Assembly: GCA_001897525.1 (NCBI GenBank)
Contig: MKTB01000002.1
Location: 70,196 to 134,195, forward strand
Origin: Bacteroidetes bacterium 43-16
GTDB taxonomy: Bacteria; Bacteroidota; Bacteroidia; Chitinophagales; Chitinophagaceae
Direction: 5' to 3'
Length of the DNA stretch: 64,000 bases
Numbering within the stretch: the stretch's first letter is position 1; each line of letters opens with the position of its first letter. The translations under genes and the position numbers were made by a program. This document shows, piece after piece, positions 1-7,950 of the stretch. The notes below the pieces were generated by a model. That model made no database searches. It was not told where the DNA came from and saw only the letters and a program-made list of their open reading frames with translations.

Positions 1-1230
1 GGCTCCAGTCAACCGTTTGCACCGCTGTAGCCGGTAGCACAGTAGCCGTCATTTGCAAAGAACCGGCATTGCCTGTAATCGTTGCGGGAACACCTCCCTG
101 GGTAGCTACAACCAAACTGGTAATGGGTACTACCTGGTTGCTGATCGTGATCAGCATAGAATCTTTCTTCGTAGCATCAACCGTAGACACTGCCCTGGCC
201 CATACCGTACCGTTGGCCTGTGCAGCAACCAGGCCACTTCCGGATATTGTGGCCGCGCCGGTAACCGGAACAATACTCCAGAGAACCGTCTGGGTTGCCG
301 TTGCAGGAAGCACAGTAGCCGTCATTTGCAAAGAACCGGCATTGCTCGTAATCGTAGCAGGCACACTGCCCTGGGTAGCTACACTCACACTGGCAACCGG
401 GGGAATCTGGTTACTGATTGTAATAAGTGTAGAATCTTTTTTGGTGACATCAAAAATTGATACGCCCTTAGCCCATACAGTACCATCAGTCTGTGCGGTC
501 ACTAATCCTGTAGCCGATATTGTGGCAGTACCCGTTACTGGAATAATGCTCCAGGTAACTGCAGATCCTGCACCCAAGGGACTGACCAATACAGCCATTT
601 GCAAAGTCCCGCCATTGGTGGTAATGTCAGGCGATACCAATCCGTAAGGGAATACCGAAAGCATTGTGGGTGGAGGGGTCTGGTTGCTCAATGTAAGCTG
701 CATGGAATCTTTTTTGCTCGGATCTGCATTAGATACTGCTTTAACCCACACAGTACCATCGAGCTGCGCAGTCACTAATCCACTGGCAGAGACCGTTGCT
801 GTACCCGAGAAAGGGATAATACTCCAGGTAACAGCCTGTGAAGCAGTAACAGGAAGCACTGTTGCTACCATCTGTAAAGTGCCGGCATTGGTGGTAATCG
901 TTGGTGGTACATTGCCTTGCGTACTCACCGTCAAGCCGGTTACGGTAACCTGGTTACTCAAGGTGATGAGCAGGGAGTCTTTTTTAGTTAAATCTACTAC
1001 AGATACCGCCTTAGCCCATACAGTACCATTTGTCTGTGCCGTTATTAACCCACCGGCAGATATGGTAGCCGTTCCTGTAACCGGAACGATACTCCAGTTG
1101 ACTGTTTGCGTTGCAATAGCCGGCAGGACAGTTGAAGTCATTTGTAAAGTACCCGCATTGGTGTTGATACTGGCCGGAGCAGCCCCCTGGGTAGCCACAC
1201 TCACACTCGTTACCGGTATGCCTGCTTGTA
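1..1230 (-). repeat. Tandem BIG2 domain-coding repeats, about 270 bp unit
   Basis: Four complete and one partial unit are visible at 270, 273 and 273 bp spacing, measured on the repeated GA(A/G)TCTTTTTT-like block at 975, 705, 432 and 159 (plus-strand coordinates). Each encodes an Ig-like BIG2 domain. Units share long near-identical stretches at the DNA level, consistent with expansion by unequal recombination. Confidence 0.8.
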
Positions 1231-1768
1231 TATTAAGGGTATAATCCTCTACTTCTCCAATAGCAAAGCCAATTGAATTACAAGGAAGCCCGAAGGTAAA
1301 GTTAGCCATGTCCAGTATAATCCTCATGCGTGTATTGCCGGGCAAAGCATTTGCAGGAGCCACGATAGAAAGCATCTGGGTCCCGCCTGCAGCTATCCCT
1401 GATCCCAAAATATACTGCTCACCTGCATCATCTAAAACACCATTCTGGTTCCAGTCAATATAGGCATAGATATAATAATTACCAAATATAGGATTCGAAT
1501 GAAAGGATACACTTAAATTTCCGGGAGTACCTACAGTAAGCTGCCCAGGACTCACTGTAGTAGTAAAATCACTATAGGCATCTACACTTGCAGCCACGCT
1601 AGAATTATTCATTCCCCCAAAACTGACATTGGTAATCCAATCTGTCGTGTTATCAAAGCCCGGGGCAGGCGGGCAATAGGTCACCTGTGCAATGGATTTA
1701 CTACTTATAGAGCAAAGGCCGATAGAGGCGAGCAGTGCTGCATACAGCACCTTAATGTTTTTTTTCAT
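1..1768 (-). CDS. Secreted GEVEDY/BIG2-repeat adhesin-like protein (C-terminus beyond window)
   Basis: This is an open frame of 589 codons running off the left edge; the stop and presumably a T9SS sorting domain lie outside. The ATG at 1766-1768 begins MKKNIKVLYAALLASIG, a signal peptide ending near SIAQ. A GEVEDY-type domain follows (residues about 30-185; WNQNGVLDDAGE calcium-loop-like segment, GNTRMRI, then GEVEDYTL). After it come at least five BIG2 Ig-like repeats at a 270-273 bp pitch, each with a VATQG...LQMTATVLPATA...TVWAKAVS...KKDS pattern. It is paralogous to the next two minus-strand genes. By analogy it is a cell-surface or secreted adhesin; the ligand is unknown. The leader before the ATG (TTTTACAAT) matches that of the neighbouring paralog. 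Confidence 0.85.
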   Translation of the reverse strand, partial: MKKNIKVLYAALLASIGLCSISSKSIAQVTYCPPAPGFDNTTDWITNVSFGGMNNSSVAASVDAYSDFTTTVSPGQLTVGTPGNLSVSFHSNPIFGNYYIYAYIDWNQNGVLDDAGEQYILGSGIAAGGTQMLSIVAPANALPGNTRMRIILDMANFTFGLPCNSIGFAIGEVEDYTLNIQAGIPVTSVSVATQGAAPASINTNAGTLQMTSTVLPAIATQTVNWSIVPVTGTATISAGGLITAQTNGTVWAKAVSVVDLTKKDSLLITLSNQVTVTGLTVSTQGNVPPTITTNAGTLQMVATVLPVTASQAVTWSIIPFSGTATVSASGLVTAQLDGTVWVKAVSNADPSKKDSMQLTLSNQTPPPTMLSVFPYGLVSPDITTNGGTLQMAVLVSPLGAGSAVTWSIIPVTGTATISATGLVTAQTDGTVWAKGVSIFDVTKKDSTLITISNQIPPVASVSVATQGSVPATITSNAGSLQMTATVLPATATQTVLWSIVPVTGAATISGSGLVAAQANGTVWARAVSTVDATKKDSMLITISNQVVPITSLVVATQGGVPATITGNAGSLQMTATVLPATAVQTVDWS

Positions 1769-2028
1769 ATTGTAAAATTTAGGCATAAAATACTAAAATA
1801 AATAAATAATTATATATAAAATAAATAATTATTAAATTTTAACAAGCCGGAAACATTATCAAACAATGCACAGCTATATTCCGGGTAATAGTCGTTCCAA
1901 AACGGGATACAAGAAATGCGGGGAATATCAATCGCATTTATACAACCAATAGTTCGCTCCGATTGATATACCTTCTTCCCCTATAATGCATAGAGAGCAT
2001 GGGAAGTTGCTCCTTATACATTATAAGA

Positions 2029-3120
2029 CTATTTGCTGATTTTTATAGAAGAGCGGTTTCCGCCCGGATCTTGAATACTTAAGATATAAGTCCCGCTTAC
2101 GAGGTGCGCCAGGTGATGGCTGCTACGCTTATTGTTTATATGTGCATGATACACTTCCTGTCCCAGTAAGTTGAGCACAGTCAGCTCAAATCCGTCCGTA
2201 TATTCTTGCTCAAAATTAATGTTCAGCTCATTGATTACCGGGTTAGGATATATGGATACAAAGCCAGAGGAAAATAAATCATTCACTGCTGTACCCTGAT
2301 TAGTGAGTTGAATTTGAAGAGAATCTTTTTTACTTGCATCAGCAGTAGAAATGGCTTTGGCCCATACAGTACCATTGGTTTGTGCCGTTACTAATCCACT
2401 GGCAGAGATCGCGGCTGTACCTGTACCCGGTACAATACTCCAGGTAACCGTTTGCGGCGCAGTAGCCGGCAGCACGGTGGCGGTCATTTGTAAGGTACCA
2501 GAATTACTTGTTATCGTTGCAGGAACACCGCCCTGTGTAGCCACAGTAACACTGTTAACTGTGGGGGTAGTAGACTGAACCGTTATGCTATAATCTTCCA
2601 CTTCTCCAAATCCTATCTGCGTTACATTGGTATTCCCCAAGCAAGGATCTCCGGCATTCATATTGCCCTGGTCCAGTATAATTCTCATCCGTGTATTACC
2701 CCCCAATGCAGTCGCAGGCGGAGTAATTGAAAGCGTATGAGGACCAGTTGTACCAACCAATGAAGCGACTAAATAACTTTCCCCTGAAGCTTCTAAAACA
2801 CCATTTTGATTCCAGTCAATAAAAGCATATACATATTGATCCGTGCTCGTACCCGGATTAATGGAAACACTCAATGTGTAGGCCGATCCCGTAGTAAGCT
2901 GCGTAGGGTTCACTGTGCTGGAAAAATCACTATAAGCTGTAGGACCTCCGGCAGAAGTGTTATTGATACTCCCAAGAGTTACATTGGTGATCCAGCTAAA
3001 AGAATTGTCCATAGAAAAGGCTGGCTGGCAATAGGACTGAGCAAAGGATTGGTGACTCATAGCACCGAAACCAATAGAACTTAATAGCGCTGCGTACAGC
3101 ACTTTAATACTTTTTTTCAT
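2029..3120 (-). CDS. T9SS-secreted GEVEDY protein with one BIG2 domain
   Basis: The protein has 363 residues. An N-terminal signal peptide ends near QSFAQ. A GEVEDY-type domain follows (about 28-180: IDWNQNGVLEASGE, NTRMRI, FGEVEDYSITVQ), then one BIG2 Ig-like repeat (about 188-275). The C-terminal type A T9SS sorting domain (about 283-363) shows IYPNPVINELNI, LLGQEVY, SGTYILSI and a basic SSIKISK end. It is the shortest of three paralogs here and shows the basic architecture without repeat expansion. The family is exported through Sec and then the type IX machinery; sorting domains are usually cleaved, leaving the protein surface-bound or released. A role in adhesion is inferred only. Confidence 0.88.
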   Translation of the reverse strand: MKKSIKVLYAALLSSIGFGAMSHQSFAQSYCQPAFSMDNSFSWITNVTLGSINNTSAGGPTAYSDFSSTVNPTQLTTGSAYTLSVSINPGTSTDQYVYAFIDWNQNGVLEASGESYLVASLVGTTGPHTLSITPPATALGGNTRMRIILDQGNMNAGDPCLGNTNVTQIGFGEVEDYSITVQSTTPTVNSVTVATQGGVPATITSNSGTLQMTATVLPATAPQTVTWSIVPGTGTAAISASGLVTAQTNGTVWAKAISTADASKKDSLQIQLTNQGTAVNDLFSSGFVSIYPNPVINELNINFEQEYTDGFELTVLNLLGQEVYHAHINNKRSSHHLAHLVSGTYILSIQDPGGNRSSIKISK

Positions 3121-3286
3121 ATTGTAAAAATTAAGTTTTTGAAAGTCTAAAATAAAGAAATAAATATATGTTTTTCATATCATAACCCTCTTTATTTTCA
3201 GCTTGTCAGAATCTCTTAATCCTCACAGGCATACACTTATTGCACAATATTCATATAACAAAAAAATCCTATCAAAAAACAACATA

Positions 3287-3483
3287 CTGTCCGACCTATT
3301 AGCGAAGCGCATGTCGAACAAAAGATATAGAGGATTTGAAATCCTGTTTAATTACAAGTCCGGAGATGCCTAAAGGAACACCCTGCTGTTCGATATGTTA
3401 GCGAAGCGCATGTCGAAGAAAAGATATAAAGGATTTAAAATCCTTTAAATTACAAGTCCGGAGATGCCTAAAGGAACACCCTG
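3287..3483. repeat. 98-99 bp intergenic tandem duplication with internal hairpins
   Basis: Copy A (3287-3385) and copy B (3386-3483) abut directly and are nearly identical. Both contain GCGAAGCGC, a palindrome around GGATTT/AAATCC (AGGATTT-G-AAATCCT in A, AAAGGATTT-A-AAATCCTTT in B) and end ACAAGTCCGGAGATGCC...ACACCCTG. Copy B also has TTCGA/TCGAA outer arms. No coding frame is evident. The composition looks like a dispersed intergenic element, and a short similar ACAAGTCCG stretch recurs near 55930. Confidence 0.75.
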
Positions 3484-3500
3484 AACGCTACACCCTTAAA

Positions 3501-3534
3501 TAAAAAAAGGGTGATACCTGCCTGGTATCACCCT
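3501..3534 (-). terminator. Rho-independent terminator of the 3541-5175 gene
   Basis: Read on the minus strand, a perfect 11-bp stem (AGGGTGATACC against GGTATCACCCT, plus-strand 3508-3534) is followed by a run of seven T. It lies immediately after the stop codon of the adhesin-like gene. Confidence 0.85.
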
Positions 3535-3540
3535 TAGGGA

Positions 3541-5175
3541 TTATTGTTTAATGATCTTTATTCCGGATCGATGTCCTCCCGGATCCTTAATACTTAAAAT
3601 ATAAGTTCCGCTTACCAGCTGTGCCAGCTGATGCGTAGTTTGTTTACTGCTCAACCGCGCGCGGTACACTTCCTGTCCAAGCAGGTTAACAACAGTCAGT
3701 TCAAAACCATCAGTATATTGTTGGTCAAAATTAATGACCAGTTCATTGATCACCGGGTTAGGAAATACAGATACAGCACCAGAGGAAAACAGGTCATTTA
3801 CAGCTGTACCCTGGTTAGTAATCTGGATTTGAAGAGAATCTTTTTTACTTACATCTGCAGTAGATACCGCTTTGGCCCACACAGTACCATTGGTCTGTGC
3901 CATCACTAAACCATCGGCAGAGATCGTTGCAGTACCCGTACCCGCTACGATACTCCAGGTTACCGTTTGCGTTGCCGTAGCAGGCAATACTGTTGCCATC
4001 ATTTGTAAAGTACCTGCATTGGTACTTATAGCAGCCGGAACACCACCCTGCGTGGATACATCTACGCTATTCACCGGTACTGCCTGGTTGCTGATGGTGA
4101 TTTGTAGAGAATCCTTTTTATTGACATCTGCAGTAGATACAGCCTTAGCCCATACCATTCCATTAGTCTGTGCGGTCACTAGTCCAGCCGCAGAGATGCT
4201 TGCAGTACCCGTACCCGGAACAATACTCCAGGTTACCGTTTGAGGGGCAGTAGCAGGAAGTACTGCTGCCGTCATTTGTAAAGTTCCTGCATTAGTGCTG
4301 ATGGCAGCGGGCACAGCACCTTGTGTAGCTACTGTAACACTGGTAACAGGAATCACCTGGTTACTGATCGTGATTTGTAAAGAATCTTTTTTACTTACAT
4401 CTGCAGTAGATACCGCTTTTGCCCAAACGGTACCATTGCCTTGTGCTGTCACTAATCCGCCGGCAGAGATCGTTGCAGTACCCGTGCCCGGAACGATACT
4501 CCAGGTTACCGTTTGAGGTGCAGTAGCAGGAAGCACTGTGGCCGTCATTTGTAAAGTTCCGGCATTGGTGCTTATAGCAGCCGGCACAGCACCTTGTGTA
4601 GCCACACTCACACTAGTCACTACAGGATTAGAAGACTGAACAGTGATGGTATAATCTTCGGTTTCTCCATATCCGTCCCACCAGAATTCTGTTTCTCCCA
4701 GGCAGGGATCCCCGGCATTTGTATCATCCCAGTCCAGCATAATCCTCATCCGGGTATTACCTGTTAAGGCAGTAGCCGGAGGAGTTATAGAAACCGTATA
4801 AGGTCCTGTACCGGAAACATCGGTAGCCACTACATATTTTTCACCGGCATTATCCAAAACACCATTCTGGTTCCAGTCAATAAAAGCATAGATATACTCA
4901 TCCGCATCCGGAACGATGGAAACACTCAGGGTATAAGAGGTACCAATGGTGACCTGTCCCGGGCTTACCGTAGCGGCAAAATTACTGTAGGCCGTTAAGC
5001 CTGCTCCCGTAGTATTATTGATCCCGGCAAAAGTCACATTGGTGATCCACTCATAAGTATTATCCTGCCAGGTGGAAGGTGTGCAATAAGTTTGGGCCGA
5101 AGCTTCCGGGCTTGCAAAACCAAATGCCAATACAGCACATAATCCTGCACTCAATTGTTTAAGTTGTTTTCTCAT
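3541..5175 (-). CDS. T9SS-secreted GEVEDY protein with three BIG2 domains
   Basis: About 544 residues. I chose the ATG at 5173-5175 (MRKQLKQLSAGLC), which gives a standard signal peptide; an in-frame ATG two codons earlier (5181) is also possible. After the signal peptide comes a GEVEDY-type domain (variant YGETEDYTITVQ), then three BIG2 repeats at about 90 residues each with SKKDSLQI ends, then a type A T9SS sorting domain (VFPNPVINEL, LLGQEVY, SGTYILSI, IKIIKQ). It is paralogous to the two genes to its left and differs mainly in repeat number. A TATATTTG box lies upstream at 5201-5208 and a strong terminator follows. Confidence 0.88.
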   Translation of the reverse strand: MRKQLKQLSAGLCAVLAFGFASPEASAQTYCTPSTWQDNTYEWITNVTFAGINNTTGAGLTAYSNFAATVSPGQVTIGTSYTLSVSIVPDADEYIYAFIDWNQNGVLDNAGEKYVVATDVSGTGPYTVSITPPATALTGNTRMRIMLDWDDTNAGDPCLGETEFWWDGYGETEDYTITVQSSNPVVTSVSVATQGAVPAAISTNAGTLQMTATVLPATAPQTVTWSIVPGTGTATISAGGLVTAQGNGTVWAKAVSTADVSKKDSLQITISNQVIPVTSVTVATQGAVPAAISTNAGTLQMTAAVLPATAPQTVTWSIVPGTGTASISAAGLVTAQTNGMVWAKAVSTADVNKKDSLQITISNQAVPVNSVDVSTQGGVPAAISTNAGTLQMMATVLPATATQTVTWSIVAGTGTATISADGLVMAQTNGTVWAKAVSTADVSKKDSLQIQITNQGTAVNDLFSSGAVSVFPNPVINELVINFDQQYTDGFELTVVNLLGQEVYRARLSSKQTTHQLAQLVSGTYILSIKDPGGHRSGIKIIKQ

Positions 5176-5200
5176 GACCATAAAATTTAAGGATACAATT

Positions 5201-5208
5201 CAAATATA
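5201..5208 (-). promoter_or_regulatory. Candidate -7 element of the three-BIG2 adhesin gene
   Basis: TATATTTG on the minus strand fits the Bacteroidota TAnnTTTG -7 box, 25 nt upstream of the chosen ATG. No TTG at the ideal 19-21 nt spacing is seen, so confidence is moderate. Confidence 0.4.
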
Positions 5209-5256
5209 CAATAATAAACACATAAAAATGAAACAACAATAGTATTACTATGTCCC

Positions 5257-6345
5257 TCAGGATGCCACATCATTTCTTTTGCGCCATATAACACCATCAA
5301 TCACATAATGGGTCAATTGAGGCACTGCCAGCAAGGGCACAATAAATCTGAGCCAGGAAGCCCGTACAGGTACACTTTTAAAATGATCAAATACCCCGAA
5401 CAATTCACCATTATCTTTCCAGACCCATACATCCCATAAACCTTCTTCCAGGAAGGCCAGCAGGAAAATGATGAGTAAAAAAAGGATAATGCCCGATGGC
5501 CTGTAGATCATTTTCCAAAAAGAAGAAGCCTTTGCATATGCCCTGTTTTCTTTCCTGGAGAATATCCAGATCAAAGCCATATAAGGAATACCATGAGACA
5601 CTACATTGAGCAGGGTAAAAGCCAGGTCGCCGTTAAAATACACAATGCCCATATACCAGGAAAAAAGGGTGCCGCTAATCACCAGTATCCTCAAAATATT
5701 TATCGTCTTAAACCTGGAGATGACGAATACTTCTTTCACCAGATAAACAGCAATCAATACAAAATATAAGATGGAAAAAAAAATCCGGACAGCAGGCAGG
5801 TCCCTCAGGATAAAATCACCTTCAACAAACCAGTTAAAATTTCTCGGTCCGCTGAAGTGCCAGTACAATATAGGGTAAATAGTCGCCGCATAGATCGTCA
5901 GCACATCAATGCGCTTGCACCAGGCAGGCACTGCCTGCTCTGCCCGGGAATAGAGCTTCATGATTCCATACTGCTGGCGGATGAAATGAAAAACGGCAAT
6001 ATAGGCCATCACGGTCCAGAACAAGGCCATGCTCACACTGCAGAGCATAATGCCAAAGAGCAGGGAGGCCAGGGGAACCAGGGTCATGGGCACTTTATAT
6101 TGCTGCCAGGCGCTTTTACTGAAATAAGTACGGAACAAGGTACTGTAGACGTGTGCTACATCAATAAACAGGATCAGCAGCACCCACCAGTAAAGCGGTA
6201 TATCTTTTACATCCCGGAACAATTGCGGAAATGCCGCAATAAAGGCCAGGCAAAGGAAAGGCGGCGCGATAATAAACAGCAGGTCTACCCAGGGCTTACC
6301 CAGCCAGGGCTTCGTAAAAGATATAGAGGACTTTAACTCACTCAT
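5257..6345 (-). CDS. Polytopic membrane protein, last gene of the polyamine-like operon
   Basis: The protein has 362 residues and about nine hydrophobic segments (near 20-42, 52-70, 85-120, 150-165, 185-205, 218-240, 285-300, 330-350). I do not recognise a named family with certainty. Polar motifs inside or beside membrane segments stand out: DVAHVYST (about 62-69), AVFHFIRQQYG (about 120), VVSHGIPYM and, at the C-terminus, LTHYVIDGVIWR. This spacing of histidines is reminiscent of membrane-bound oxygenase or desaturase proteins, but that is inference. Its start overlaps the stop of the FAD enzyme gene by 4 nt (ATGA), so it is almost certainly co-translated with the operon. Confidence 0.8.
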   Translation of the reverse strand: MSELKSSISFTKPWLGKPWVDLLFIIAPPFLCLAFIAAFPQLFRDVKDIPLYWWVLLILFIDVAHVYSTLFRTYFSKSAWQQYKVPMTLVPLASLLFGIMLCSVSMALFWTVMAYIAVFHFIRQQYGIMKLYSRAEQAVPAWCKRIDVLTIYAATIYPILYWHFSGPRNFNWFVEGDFILRDLPAVRIFFSILYFVLIAVYLVKEVFVISRFKTINILRILVISGTLFSWYMGIVYFNGDLAFTLLNVVSHGIPYMALIWIFSRKENRAYAKASSFWKMIYRPSGIILFLLIIFLLAFLEEGLWDVWVWKDNGELFGVFDHFKSVPVRASWLRFIVPLLAVPQLTHYVIDGVIWRKRNDVAS

Positions 6346-7949
6346 AAAAATCGTTTTACCTGCTTAGCCGCATTCAATCCCTGGTAAAAGGCTTCCTCGA
6401 AAATACTGATCCCGGCAATATCGGTATGTGCAAAATGTATTGTATCACCGATGCTTTGCTGTAGTTTTTTTCGGGTCTCGCCCCAGATCCATCCGGGTAA
6501 AGGTTGTATCATCGCATGACCCCATAAAGCAATGTCCACTTGTAACAATTGCTGCTCCAGGTTGGGATGCACTTTTACCAGGTCAGACAATACCTCGGCT
6601 ACCCATTCCTGGTGTTGCTTAGCCAGGGCTGCCTTCCGGGCTTCGGCATTTGAGCTGCCTTTAAGCGGTTTATAATAAGTAAGGTTTTTCACCGGCTGCG
6701 ATAGGCTGATCTTTTGATGACCGGCATCCACATAGCCGAGGCCATTGCCCTCATAGAGCACATTATCCCAGGAGAGGTCTACACCATTCCGCTCCTCCAG
6801 CCCTGCTTTCACTTTAAGATTGGCCACGATCCAGGGGCTGTATTCCATATGACTCTTTACCAATCCTACCCTTTCCGGCTCGCTACGGGACAGCATACGG
6901 GCATTTATAAACTGTGGCGCAGCTACAATACATTGATCACAGCGCAGGCCCAAGACCTTCTGCTGCTGCACATCAAAATAGCTGAGCTCCACTTTTCCGT
7001 TCATTTCTTCAATAGAGATCACCAGGCTATTGGTACGTATCTCTGCCTGCGTTCTATTACGTAATTGTGCTGCAAGAAAGCCGTTGCCTTCCTCCCAGGT
7101 CAGTACATCATCATAATGTGCATTAGCTGCCTTACCCTTCCTGGCGGCAAAGTAGTGGATACCGGCCCAGGCACTGATCAGCTCTATAGTTGTACCAAAA
7201 TCATCCAGGGTACAGTAATTGGCGTACCACAACAATTCTTTGGCAGTAAAACTTTCCTGCTCCAGCCATTGTTTAAAAGTTATGGTGTCCAGCCCGGTAT
7301 AGACAGGGTCACTACTGGAAGTGTCTATAGGAATGGCAAAGGCATCTTTCCCATCTTGGCCTTTAGCAAGGCGAAGGGCCGCCATCTTTTCAAAAAAACG
7401 GGCAAATTGCTGCCGTGCATCCTGGCCCAATCCATAATTGGGCACAATACCTTCCTGCCACTTGCCATTGATGTACAGCCGGTCTTCAGGATCATGGCAT
7501 AAGTAGAGTTCATTGTATACAGGCAGGTCATTTTCATAACCTGTGATCACACCGGCTTCTTCCAGGAAGGCGGTATAGTCTTTTAGTTCATTATTGGGAA
7601 TGGGCACATAGTGTGCCCCATAAGGAAATTTTGAATATTCATTACTGCCACTGGCAGCATTACCACCCGTATACGCTTCCAGCTCGAGCAGCACAAGATC
7701 ATCCACACCGGCTTTGCTCAGGTGCATCGCAGCAGATAGTCCGCTGATGCCCCCGCCTATGATCACCACTTGCTTTTCTTCAAACACTGTGGGTGCTTCA
7801 AAAGCCTTATCCCTCAGCATATGGCCGATTGCAGCACTTGCGCCTACGATACTACCGGGAATTTTTCTTTGCGCCCGGCAAGCCTGCATACCTAAGCCCA
7901 GCCCACCGGAAACGGTCATCATCCATCGTATAAATTGCCTGCGTTCCAT
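6342..7949 (-). CDS. Tat-exported FAD-dependent amine-oxidase-like oxidoreductase
   Basis: About 535 residues from the ATG at 7947-7949, one base after the upstream stop; the longer in-frame start at 7985 would overlap the previous gene by 35 bp. The N-terminus MERRQFIRWMMTVSGGLGLG is a twin-arginine-type signal, so the enzyme probably acts in the periplasm. A Rossmann FAD site follows (VVIIGGGISGLSAAMHLSKAG). The rest resembles the flavin amine oxidase/NAD(P)-binding superfamily, with a C-terminal segment near HFAHTDIAGISIFEEAFYQG that would complete FAD binding. Beside an aminopropyltransferase-like gene, an amine or polyamine substrate is a reasonable inference. It overlaps the next gene by 4 nt. 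Confidence 0.85.
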   Translation of the reverse strand: MERRQFIRWMMTVSGGLGLGMQACRAQRKIPGSIVGASAAIGHMLRDKAFEAPTVFEEKQVVIIGGGISGLSAAMHLSKAGVDDLVLLELEAYTGGNAASGSNEYSKFPYGAHYVPIPNNELKDYTAFLEEAGVITGYENDLPVYNELYLCHDPEDRLYINGKWQEGIVPNYGLGQDARQQFARFFEKMAALRLAKGQDGKDAFAIPIDTSSSDPVYTGLDTITFKQWLEQESFTAKELLWYANYCTLDDFGTTIELISAWAGIHYFAARKGKAANAHYDDVLTWEEGNGFLAAQLRNRTQAEIRTNSLVISIEEMNGKVELSYFDVQQQKVLGLRCDQCIVAAPQFINARMLSRSEPERVGLVKSHMEYSPWIVANLKVKAGLEERNGVDLSWDNVLYEGNGLGYVDAGHQKISLSQPVKNLTYYKPLKGSSNAEARKAALAKQHQEWVAEVLSDLVKVHPNLEQQLLQVDIALWGHAMIQPLPGWIWGETRKKLQQSIGDTIHFAHTDIAGISIFEEAFYQGLNAAKQVKRFL

Positions 7950-7950
7950 A

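Noticed and set aside
53-1244. Long plus-strand reading frames across the left adhesin
   Set aside because: They lie opposite the BIG2 repeats of the real minus-strand gene, which has a signal peptide and domain structure.
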